7,174 nucleotides of DNA from Chitinophaga pinensis. Lineage in GTDB: Bacteria; Bacteroidota; Bacteroidia; AKYH767-A; OLB10. The notes below the pieces were generated by a model, which did no database searches, was not told the origin of the DNA, and saw nothing but the letters and a program-made list of their open reading frames with translations. Both the position numbers and the translations under genes were made by a program. The stretch covers positions 1-7,174 of the forward strand of contig CAMBYJ010000087.1 in assembly GCA_945872015.1 (NCBI GenBank), in the 5' to 3' direction. This document shows, one piece after another, positions 1 through 5,605 of the stretch (positions are counted from its first letter, which is position 1; each line of letters starts with the position of its first letter).

Positions 1-1338
1 AACGCAGTATTAAAAGTTCAGATTGTTCCAGAAGATTACAAACCTGCAGTTGATACTGCAATTAAAAAGCATGCGAAGCAGGTAAATATGCCTGGTTTTA
101 GAAAAGGAATGGTTCCTCCAGGACTTGTTCGCAAAATGTATGGTAAGTCTTTATTAGTTGAAGAGCTAAATAAATTAGTTTCTGATGCGGTTGATAAGCA
201 TATTACTGATAATAATATTAAGGTTTTAGGTAACCCAATGCCGAAGCCGGATAATAATTTTGAAATGTCGTTGGATAACCCTGCGGATTTTGAATTTGCT
301 TTTGAAATGGGATTAGCGCCTGAAGTAAATATTTCTTTACCTCCATCAAAAACATTCACAGCGTATGAAATAACTGTTGACAGTAAAGTAATTGATGATG
401 AGATTTCGAAAATTCAACGTCGTTATGGTAAGTATATCAGTCCTGAAGTTTCAGATGCAGAATGTTCTGTTTATGGTACTTTCCAGGAATTAGATGCTGA
501 TGGAAATATCGCTGAAGGCGGTCACACCAACCAAAGTTTTATTTTATTAGATAAGATTACAGATTCTGATGTTCGTCCTCAATTCATTGACAAAAAATTA
601 ATGGATGTTGTTACGTTTAACCCAGTTCAGGCTGTTAAATCAGCTGATGAAGTGAAATACATGTTAGGGTTGAAATCAGAGGATCTTTCTGCGTACGATA
701 AGAACTTCCGCTTTACTATTGAAAGAATTAACAAAGTGGAAAATGCAGAATTGACTACTGATTTGTTCGATCAATTATATGGCGATGGTGCAGTTACCGA
801 TATCGAAGGTTTCAGAGAAAAAGTAAAATCAGAAATTGCAGAAGGGTACCGTTACGAAAGCGAACATTCATTAAAGCATGAGTTAGAAGACACTTTATTA
901 CATGAAGCTAACTTGCAATTGCCAGATGAGTTTTTAAAGCGTTGGTTGTTATCGGCAAACGATAAAATTACAGAGGAGCAATTGGCTCGTGAATATAATC
1001 AGTATGCCCGCGATTTAAAATGGAGATTGATTGAAAATAAAATTTACTCGGATAATAATATGCAGATTAATCCAGAGGAAATAGAGAACTATGCTAAGTC
1101 TTTAATTGTAGATCAGTATCTTCGTTACGGACAAGCACATTTATTAAATGAGGAAACGTTAGGCGATATGGTTAAGCGTTATTTAGGAGACCAGAATAAT
1201 ATTCAGAAGGTAATAGAAAACCTTACAGGAAGAAAAGTTTTCGAACACCTTAATCAAATAGTGAACAAAGACGTTAAAGCAATCACGCATGAAGAGTTTG
1301 TCGATTTAATGAGCAAGCATCAACATCATCACCATTAA
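1..1338 (+). CDS. tig: Trigger factor, ribosome-associated chaperone (5' end missing)
   Basis: The frame is open from base 1 to the TAA at 1336-1338, giving 445 visible residues. The true start lies outside the window; the first visible ATG (88) is internal. Residues 32-39 read GFRKGMVP, the ribosome-docking loop signature (GFRxGxxP) of trigger factor, followed by KMYGKSLLVEELNKLV as in family members. The middle (about residues 140-240) corresponds to the FKBP-like region, and the rest is the helical, charged C-terminal chaperone domain. In the family this protein binds near the ribosome exit tunnel and shields nascent chains. It lies 25 bases upstream of clpP, as is common for tig-clpP-clpX clusters. 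The protein ends in a natural His-rich tail, HQHHHH. Probably only a few N-terminal residues are missing, because the visible start aligns near the beginning of the ribosome-binding domain. Confidence 0.95.
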   Translation, partial: NAVLKVQIVPEDYKPAVDTAIKKHAKQVNMPGFRKGMVPPGLVRKMYGKSLLVEELNKLVSDAVDKHITDNNIKVLGNPMPKPDNNFEMSLDNPADFEFAFEMGLAPEVNISLPPSKTFTAYEITVDSKVIDDEISKIQRRYGKYISPEVSDAECSVYGTFQELDADGNIAEGGHTNQSFILLDKITDSDVRPQFIDKKLMDVVTFNPVQAVKSADEVKYMLGLKSEDLSAYDKNFRFTIERINKVENAELTTDLFDQLYGDGAVTDIEGFREKVKSEIAEGYRYESEHSLKHELEDTLLHEANLQLPDEFLKRWLLSANDKITEEQLAREYNQYARDLKWRLIENKIYSDNNMQINPEEIENYAKSLIVDQYLRYGQAHLLNEETLGDMVKRYLGDQNNIQKVIENLTGRKVFEHLNQIVNKDVKAITHEEFVDLMSKHQHHHH

Positions 1339-1363
1339 TAACAATTAATCATAAAACATAAGT

Positions 1364-2041
1364 ATGGACTTTCGCAATGAATTTTTGAAATACGCGGTAA
1401 AACACCGTGGTATGAGTAGTAACGGAGTAGGTAGCTATATTAATTCTGTTTATGCAGATTATATTTCTCCAACAATCATCGAAGAGCGTCAATTAAACAT
1501 CGCTCAAATGGATGTTTTCTCTCGTTTGATGATGGATAGGATTATCTTTCTTGGAACAGGAATTAATGATTATGTAGCGAACATTATTCAAGCGCAATTA
1601 TTATTTCTTGAATCTTCGGATGCAAAACGCGATATCACTATTTATATGAATAGTCCTGGTGGATCTGTTTACGCAGGTCTTGGAATCTATGACACCATTC
1701 AGTACATCCAACCAGATGTAGCGATGGTTTGTACTGGAATGGCAGCATCAATGGGTGCTGTATTATTATGTTCAGGTACCAAAGGAAAACGCAGTGCATT
1801 GCAACATGCGCGTGTGATGATTCATCAACCATTAGGTGGTGCCGAAGGACAAGCATCAGATATCGAAATTACTGCACGTGAGATCGGTAAATTGAAGAAA
1901 GAACTTTATGAAATCATTTCAAAACATAGTAATAAAGACTATGAACAAGTTTGGAAAGATTCTGATCGTGACTACTGGATGACAGCTCAGGAAGCGAAAG
2001 AATACGGAATGATTGATGAAGTATTAATCAGAACTAAATAA
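1364..2041 (+). CDS. clpP: ATP-dependent Clp protease proteolytic subunit ClpP
   Basis: This 225-residue serine peptidase forms the double-ring chamber that degrades proteins fed in by ClpX. The catalytic triad is visible: Ser129 in GMAASMGA, His154 in MIHQPLGG, and Asp203 in DRDYW, with the His-Asp spacing of 49 matching E. coli ClpP. The NSPGG stretch (96-100) of the oxyanion/substrate region is present. The N-terminus is about 18 residues longer than in the E. coli precursor; MDFRNEFLKYAVKH resembles starts I know from Bacteroidota ClpP, so the ATG at 1364 is favoured. The region before the start is A-rich with no Shine-Dalgarno motif, which is normal in this phylum. The short gap after tig suggests co-transcription. 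All key residues are present, so it should be active. Confidence 0.97.
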   Translation: MDFRNEFLKYAVKHRGMSSNGVGSYINSVYADYISPTIIEERQLNIAQMDVFSRLMMDRIIFLGTGINDYVANIIQAQLLFLESSDAKRDITIYMNSPGGSVYAGLGIYDTIQYIQPDVAMVCTGMAASMGAVLLCSGTKGKRSALQHARVMIHQPLGGAEGQASDIEITAREIGKLKKELYEIISKHSNKDYEQVWKDSDRDYWMTAQEAKEYGMIDEVLIRTK

Positions 2042-2065
2042 TACCGGTAAAATATTGCTTAAATT

Positions 2066-2097
2066 AGCCGAACCGATTACAGTCGTGTTCGGCTTTT
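2066..2097 (+). terminator. Hairpin with T-run between clpP and clpX
   Basis: AGCCGAAC (2066-2073) pairs perfectly with GTTCGGCT (2087-2094). Inside it CGA (2074-2076) pairs with TCG (2083-2085), leaving a one-base bulge (T2086) and a 6-nt loop, TTACAG. TTTT follows at 2094-2097. This fits an intrinsic terminator or attenuator 25 bases after the clpP stop and 19 bases before the clpX start. The T-run is short, so partial read-through into clpX is plausible. Confidence 0.6.
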
Positions 2098-2116
2098 ACC
2101 TTAAATACACCTAACC

Positions 2117-3361
2117 GTGAAACAAAAACAAGATATCGTTTGCTCCTTTTGTGGCCGTGATAAAAGTCAGGCTAATGTATTAATTGCCGGCATAAACGGG
2201 CATATCTGTGATCAGTGCATTGCACAGGCGCAAAATATAATCAGTGAAGAGCAAGATCAAAAGTTGAAAACCAGCTTAGGGTCGGCACTTACATTGCCAA
2301 AGCCAACGGATATTAAAAAGTTTTTAGATGAATATGTAATTGGGCAAGACCATGCGAAGAAGGTTATGTCGGTGGCTGTTTATAATCACTACAAACGCCT
2401 AATAAATAAAAGTAAAGTAAAAGATAAAGATGAAGTCGAGATTGAAAAATCGAACATCATTATGGTAGGAGAAACAGGAACAGGAAAGACCTTGCTTGCT
2501 CGTACAATTGCTAAACTTTTAAAGGTTCCATTTTGTATTGCAGATGCTACTGTTTTAACTGAAGCAGGTTATGTAGGTGAAGATGTTGAGAGTGTATTAA
2601 CGCGTTTATTGCAGGCTGCCGATTATGATGTGACTGCTGCAGAAAGAGGAATCGTTTATATTGATGAGATTGATAAAATTTCTCGTAAGGGCGATAATCC
2701 AAGTATCACACGCGACGTTTCTGGCGAAGGTGTTCAGCAAGGATTATTAAAGATGTTAGAGAATACTATCATTAATGTTCCACCGCAAGGAGGAAGAAAA
2801 CATCCAGAGCAAAAAATGATTTCTGTGAATACGCAGCATATCTTATTTATTTGTGGAGGAGCCTTTGATGGAATCGATAAAATTATTTCTCGTCGTTTGC
2901 AAACAAATTCATTAGGGTTTTCTTCAAAAGGAGAGAAAGAAGAAATTGATAGAACTAATTTAATGCAGTATGTTAGTCCTGCTGACTTAAAAACATTCGG
3001 ATTAATTCCTGAATTAATAGGTCGTTTGCCAATGATTACTTTTTTGTCGCCGTTAGATAAAGAGACACTTCGTGCTATTTTGACTGAACCTAAAAATGCT
3101 TTGACAAAACAATATGAAAAGCTTTTTGATATGGAGGGTATTAAATTGACTTTTAGTGATGATGTGTTGGATTATATTGTAGAAAAAGCACTTGATTTTA
3201 AGTTAGGCGCTAGAGGTTTGCGTAGCATTTGCGAAGCTATTATGCTAGATGCAATGTTCGAAATTCCAGGTAATAAGAAAGAAAAAGATTTCGAGATAAC
3301 TCTTTCGTATGCTAAAGAAAAATTATCGAAGTCGAGCTTAAATCAGTTGAGGGTAGCTTAA
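2117..3361 (+). CDS. clpX: ClpX, AAA+ unfoldase subunit of the ClpXP protease
   Basis: This 414-residue protein unfolds tagged substrates and threads them into ClpP. The N-terminal zinc-binding domain has Cys9, Cys12, Cys31 and Cys34. The AAA+ core shows Walker A GETGTGKT (118-125), pore loop GYVG (151-154), Walker B with Asp183-Glu184 in YIDEID, the RKH loop (227-229), the ClpP-contacting loop as LGF (266-268; IGF in E. coli), a likely Arg finger in ELIGRLP (Arg303), and the sensor-2 motif GARGLRS (364-370). The start is GTG at 2117: an in-frame stop lies at 2102-2104 with no ATG between, and the first internal Met would lose the zinc domain. The length is close to E. coli ClpX (424). It follows clpP after 75 bases with a hairpin between them. 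I see no insertion or missing catalytic residue. Confidence 0.97.
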   Translation: MKQKQDIVCSFCGRDKSQANVLIAGINGHICDQCIAQAQNIISEEQDQKLKTSLGSALTLPKPTDIKKFLDEYVIGQDHAKKVMSVAVYNHYKRLINKSKVKDKDEVEIEKSNIIMVGETGTGKTLLARTIAKLLKVPFCIADATVLTEAGYVGEDVESVLTRLLQAADYDVTAAERGIVYIDEIDKISRKGDNPSITRDVSGEGVQQGLLKMLENTIINVPPQGGRKHPEQKMISVNTQHILFICGGAFDGIDKIISRRLQTNSLGFSSKGEKEEIDRTNLMQYVSPADLKTFGLIPELIGRLPMITFLSPLDKETLRAILTEPKNALTKQYEKLFDMEGIKLTFSDDVLDYIVEKALDFKLGARGLRSICEAIMLDAMFEIPGNKKEKDFEITLSYAKEKLSKSSLNQLRVA

Positions 3362-3403
3362 ACAATTGCATATTTCTAATTCGCACTTGTGCATTATCAT
3401 CTG

Positions 3404-3430
3404 TTGATTGAAGATAAAATTTTATATTTG
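3404..3430 (+). promoter_or_regulatory. Candidate Bacteroidota-type promoter for the Fic gene
   Basis: TATATTTG at 3423-3430 matches the phylum's -7 consensus TAnnTTTG. A TTG at 3404-3406 could be the -33 element, but the 16-base spacer is slightly short. A 12-bp perfect palindrome, ATAAAATTTTAT (3414-3425), overlaps the -7 element. Transcription would start just before or at the ATG at 3441, so the mRNA would be nearly leaderless or translation would begin at the ATG at 3447. Confidence 0.4.
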
Positions 3431-3440
3431 ATTAAAGTTG

Positions 3441-4226
3441 ATGCTAATGCAATTTCAAATTCTTTCTTCTGAATTATTAAAGCTTTTTATTGAAGAAGTT
3501 GGGGAGTCTCCGTTAGATAAAATCAGCAGAATAAAAGACAATAGCCTGTCTGTTGATTATTTTAGTTTTTACAAATCTGTATCAGCAGTTTATTCTTCAA
3601 AAATAGAAGGAGTCGATATTGATTTTGATAGTTATTATAAGCATCGCTTTTTGAATGTACCTTTTAAAATTGATTACACAAAGAAAGCAGACGATTTGTA
3701 CGCAGCTTATGAATTTGTCGAAAATAACGAATTGAATTTCGATAATGTTCTGAAGGCGCATGCTATTTTAAGCGAGAGCCTATTACCTTCAATGATGCAT
3801 GGTAAAGTGCGATCGAACCCAATGTTTGTCATTAACGATAAAGAGCAGATTGAATACGTAGCTACTTCACCGCTAGAAATCGATTTTGAGTTAGATAAAT
3901 TATTTGTCGATATCAATCAATTAAGAGAAAGTGAACTCAATGCCTTTGAAGTATTTTACTACGCTTCTTATATTCATTTGGTGTTTGTTAAAATCCATCC
4001 CTTTCAAGATGGCAACGGCAGAACTGCAAGGTTAATTGAGAAATGGTTTTTATTGGAAAAGTTAGGTAAATCGGCTCATGCAATACAATTAGAGAAAAAC
4101 TATTTCTCTAATTTAAACTTGTATTATAAAAACCTAAAACAACTAGGTGTTGAGTACGACTTTTTGGATTACAGCAATGCATTACCGTTTTTATTGATGA
4201 CGGCGCAGTCGATTGATACTATTTAA
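3441..4226 (+). CDS. Fic-domain protein, probable AMP transferase, class II (self-inhibited)
   Basis: This 261-residue protein carries the complete Fic active-site motif HPFQDGNGRTAR at 186-197, with catalytic His186, acidic Asp190 and the GNGR anion-binding turn. The Fic family usually transfers AMP from ATP to a hydroxyl of a target protein. An inhibitory-helix motif of type [S/T]xxxE[G/N] is visible N-terminal to the Fic core as SSKIEG (52-57), with Glu56 expected to block ATP in the resting state. That makes it class II, where inhibitor and enzyme share one chain, and explains the lack of an antitoxin gene beside it. The segment VRSNPMFVIN (123-132) fits the target-docking flap. The target is unknown. 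A TTG at 3438 also opens this frame, but the ATGs at 3441 or 3447 are more likely starts. There is no signal peptide or membrane segment, so it should be cytoplasmic. Its last 4 bases overlap the convergent membrane-protein gene. Confidence 0.9.
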   Translation: MLMQFQILSSELLKLFIEEVGESPLDKISRIKDNSLSVDYFSFYKSVSAVYSSKIEGVDIDFDSYYKHRFLNVPFKIDYTKKADDLYAAYEFVENNELNFDNVLKAHAILSESLLPSMMHGKVRSNPMFVINDKEQIEYVATSPLEIDFELDKLFVDINQLRESELNAFEVFYYASYIHLVFVKIHPFQDGNGRTARLIEKWFLLEKLGKSAHAIQLEKNYFSNLNLYYKNLKQLGVEYDFLDYSNALPFLLMTAQSIDTI

Positions 4227-4891
4227 TTAGTTCCTTTCGAATACAAACGATAAGAATAATAAACTGGTATTGCTGTAAGTAATAGTATTCCAGAAATAAA
4301 AATAGCTGAACTATAATTATTAGGAATAATTAAAATAATTGTTGCTAAAATCAGGTTTCCCCAAACCCAAACTTTTGAACCAATCAAATGTGTTTTTTTC
4401 CATACGTCATCACTTGCTAATGTCCAAGGTGTGCGAACACCAAAGAAATAATTAGGTTGTACATTTTTCATTAAAAAGCCTAAGCAAATAAAGAATAGGC
4501 AAAGAGCAATAAAAATTATTTTTTCAAAACTTTCAATTGGTTGTTTAATACAATAGTTTTTTGTCATTAGTACTATCATAAGCATAATAACAGTTATGAA
4601 AATTGTCACTACCCAAGAAGTAATTTTCATAATTGGATTGTCTTGTTCTGCTTTTCTTTTTGAGTCGATTGAATTACCATTAAGAATCATGGCTGAACTT
4701 CCAACGACAATCAATCCCATAAAAATTAATACTCCAAGCATAAATCCTTTTGAGTGAAAATCATCAGGACGCAAATTGAAGTCGTAATGTGTCGGGACTT
4801 CTTCAGGAAGCAGGTTCCACAACGATAGGTAGTAGATAACTGGGATGAAAGTGATGAGCCACTGAAGAAGAAGTGTTTTTGAATGTTTCAT
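4223..4891 (-). CDS. SdpI-family membrane protein with DUF1648 N-terminus
   Basis: This 222-residue integral membrane protein has about six hydrophobic segments (roughly 7-24, 50-70, 92-110, 123-141, 174-190, 194-212). The first loop has the DUF1648 pattern W-x2-LP-x2-VP-x-HY (25-36). The C-terminal half carries the SdpI-family signature PNYFFGVRTPWTL (146-158), followed by W164 and TH (167-168). The best-known member, Bacillus SdpI, gives immunity to the SdpC toxin and relays a signal to the repressor SdpR. I see no SdpC- or SdpR-like gene here, so only family membership is supported, not immunity. The start at 4889-4891 is followed by a normal charged-then-hydrophobic N-terminus. It is transcribed divergently from the GIY-YIG gene (95-base gap) and converges with the Fic gene. 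Confidence 0.85.
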   Translation of the reverse strand: MKHSKTLLLQWLITFIPVIYYLSLWNLLPEEVPTHYDFNLRPDDFHSKGFMLGVLIFMGLIVVGSSAMILNGNSIDSKRKAEQDNPIMKITSWVVTIFITVIMLMIVLMTKNYCIKQPIESFEKIIFIALCLFFICLGFLMKNVQPNYFFGVRTPWTLASDDVWKKTHLIGSKVWVWGNLILATIILIIPNNYSSAIFISGILLLTAIPVYYSYRLYSKGTN

Positions 4892-4959
4892 TTTTCGTTA
4901 AGTTATTAACTCATGGCTAATTTAGAATTTAATTTATGTGCGATGAAAAGAAATCAAAA

Positions 4960-4967
4960 TAGTTTTG
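4960..4967 (+). promoter_or_regulatory. Candidate -7 promoter element before the GIY-YIG gene
   Basis: TAGTTTTG matches TAnnTTTG and lies 19 bases upstream of the ATG at 4987. No clear TTG occurs at the expected -33 distance, so the call is weak. I found no convincing counterpart for the divergent SdpI-like gene in the same 95-base gap. Confidence 0.3.
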
Positions 4968-4986
4968 CTGAATTAATTTAGGCTAG

Positions 4987-5427
4987 ATGAGTTCAACAAA
5001 TAAACCGATTGGTGGATACATGTATATTTTAGAATGTGCAAATGATTCTTACTATGTTGGAAGTACACGAAATTTAGGAAAGAGAGTTTCTGCACATCAA
5101 AATGGATTAGGCTCCAATTATACGAAAAAGCACTTACCAGTTCGTTTAATTTATTTTGAAACGTTTGATAAGATTGGGAAAGCATTTAATAGAGAGAAGC
5201 AAATACAGCGTTGGACGAATGAGAAGAAGACTTCCTTGATTCGAGGAGATATAAGCGCTTTGAAAGAATTGGCTACTTGTAAAAATGAGACGAGTCATAA
5301 AAATGTTTCCTTCAGTTCCGCTCAGGAAACAAACAGCTCCGCTCAGGAAATAAACGATACCGTTCAAGAAATAAATTCAACGGTCACTTCGGCTCCGCTC
5401 AGTGACCGAAAAGGGGGATTTATATAG
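4987..5427 (+). CDS. Small GIY-YIG endonuclease-domain protein with repeat-derived tail
   Basis: This 146-residue protein has a GIY-YIG nuclease domain at about residues 10-90, of the small stand-alone type (UPF0213/YhbQ-like). Strand one reads YMYILEC (11-17), and the YIG-like strand is YYVGST (22-27). Conserved Arg33 and His37 follow, then NRE with the likely metal-binding Glu70, then KQIQRWTNEKK. Small family members usually end near 85-100 residues. Here a low-complexity tail (about 107-146) is encoded by palindromic repeat DNA: three 7-residue repeats (110-116, 117-123, 124-130), then a complete palindrome copy coding 132-141. The TAG stop at 5425-5427 shares its G with the next palindrome. 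GIY-YIG enzymes cleave DNA with a metal ion; the substrate of this branch is unknown. The start may be the ATG at 4987, or the one at 5020 just before the domain. An in-frame TAG lies immediately before 4987. Confidence 0.85.
   Translation: MSSTNKPIGGYMYILECANDSYYVGSTRNLGKRVSAHQNGLGSNYTKKHLPVRLIYFETFDKIGKAFNREKQIQRWTNEKKTSLIRGDISALKELATCKNETSHKNVSFSSAQETNSSAQEINDTVQEINSTVTSAPLSDRKGGFI
5305..5330 (+). repeat. Palindromic repeat P1 (in GIY-YIG coding tail)
   Basis: Arms GTTTCC (5305-5310) and GGAAAC (5325-5330) are perfectly complementary and flank a diverged core TTCAGTTCCGCTCA (5311-5324). It codes residues 107 to about 115 of the GIY-YIG protein without breaking the frame. Confidence 0.75.
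5314..5376 (+). repeat. Three tandem 21-bp units coding a 7-residue repeat
   Basis: The units are 5314-5334, 5335-5355 and 5356-5376. The first two differ at two positions; the third is more diverged. They translate as SSAQETN, SSAQEIN and DTVQEIN. Each unit begins inside the palindrome core (TCCGCTCA plus the GGAAA arm), so the array looks like an in-frame expansion of palindrome P1. Confidence 0.9.
5381..5408 (+). repeat. Palindromic repeat P2 (in GIY-YIG coding tail)
   Basis: Arms CGGTCAC (5381-5387) and GTGACCG (5402-5408) form a perfect 7-bp stem around the core TTCGGCTCCGCTCA. It codes residues 132-141 of the GIY-YIG protein. This is the cleanest copy in the window. Confidence 0.9.
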
Positions 5428-5452
5428 GTTATTGAGCGGAGTCGAAATAACC
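5427..5452 (-). repeat. Palindromic repeat P3
   Basis: Arms GGTTAT (5427-5432) and ATAACC (5447-5452) form a perfect 6-bp stem around TGAGCGGAGTCGAA. The orientation is opposite to P1 and P2. Its first base is the last base of the GIY-YIG stop codon. Confidence 0.9.
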
Positions 5453-5492
5453 GAGAATGAATAGACAAACAGATTCGGCCGGTTTTATGCTC

Positions 5493-5512
5493 GGTTACTG
5501 AGCAAAGTCGAA
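5493..5512 (-). repeat. Degenerate palindromic repeat P4 (right arm lost)
   Basis: The left arm GGTTAC (5493-5498) and core TGAGCAAAGTCGAA (5499-5512) are present, but the right arm is replaced by TAAATT. Its left side CTCGGTTA (5490-5497) can instead pair with TAACCGAG (5449-5456) at the right end of P3, a perfect 8-bp match that would make a larger two-copy hairpin. Confidence 0.7.
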
Positions 5513-5538
5513 TAAATTGCAATGAAATAAATACGAAG

Positions 5539-5562
5539 GGCACTGAGCGAAGTCGAAGTGCC
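5539..5562 (-). repeat. Palindromic repeat P5
   Basis: Arms GGCAC (5539-5543) and GTGCC (5558-5562) form a 5-bp perfect stem around the core TGAGCGAAGTCGAA (5544-5557). It lies in the gap between the GIY-YIG gene and folA. Confidence 0.88.
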
Positions 5563-5568
5563 AGTTTA

Positions 5569-5605
5569 ATGCACGGTCACTGAGCGTAGCCGAAGTGACG
5601 TGCAT
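5569..5605 (-). repeat. Palindromic repeat P6 overlapping the folA 3' end
   Basis: GTCAC (5576-5580) pairs with GTGAC (5595-5599) around the core TGAGCGTAGCCGAA (5581-5594). After a one-base bulge (G5575), ATGCAC (5569-5574) pairs with GTGCAT (5600-5605). The 11-bp stem is the longest of the cluster. On the minus strand it encodes the folA C-terminus and contains its TGA stop. Confidence 0.9.

Larger units (their letters stand above)
5305..5605. other. Cluster of palindromic repeats between and inside the GIY-YIG and folA gene ends
   Basis: At least six copies (P1-P6) of one element are packed into 300 bases. The shared core is TTCGRCTCCGCTCA or its complement TGAGCGNAGYCGAA, 14 nt, between arms of 5-7 nt that are complementary to each other in five copies. 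P1 and P2 point one way (core on the + strand) and lie in the GIY-YIG coding tail. P3-P6 point the other way and fill the 149-base gap to folA, with P6 covering the folA 3' end. No other copy was seen in the rest of the window. The spacing is irregular, so this is not CRISPR. No T-runs follow the hairpins, so they are not ordinary intrinsic terminators. Confidence 0.85.

Noticed and set aside
88..90. ATG at 88 as the trigger factor start
   Set aside because: The frame is open to base 1 and the upstream residues match the family; the Met lies just before the GFRKG ribosome-docking motif.
3383..3392. GCACTTGTGC inverted repeat after clpX as a terminator
   Set aside because: The stem is 4 bp with a 2-nt loop and there is no following T-run; likely chance.
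3438..3440. TTG as start of the Fic gene
   Set aside because: An ATG follows immediately at 3441 and another at 3447; TTG adds one residue with no support.
3441..4891. Fic gene and SdpI-like gene as a toxin-antitoxin or toxin-immunity pair
   Set aside because: They are convergent, not co-transcribed. The Fic protein carries its own inhibitory helix, and SdpI family members act on membrane peptides rather than Fic enzymes.
5146..5367. Minus-strand 73-codon reading frame opposite the GIY-YIG gene (others at 36-359, 1638-1856, 3707-3916, 4973-5185)
   Set aside because: They lie antisense to well-supported genes, show no recognisable motif, and have compositions expected of shadow frames.
5305..5605. 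CRISPR-like array of repeats
   Set aside because: Spacing is irregular, orientations are mixed, arms vary, and copies overlap coding sequence. There are no uniform spacers and no cas genes.
5381..5605. Palindromes as bidirectional intrinsic terminators for the convergent genes
   Set aside because: None of the hairpins is followed by a T-run on either strand. They may still affect mRNA 3' ends, but the sequence does not support a classical terminator.
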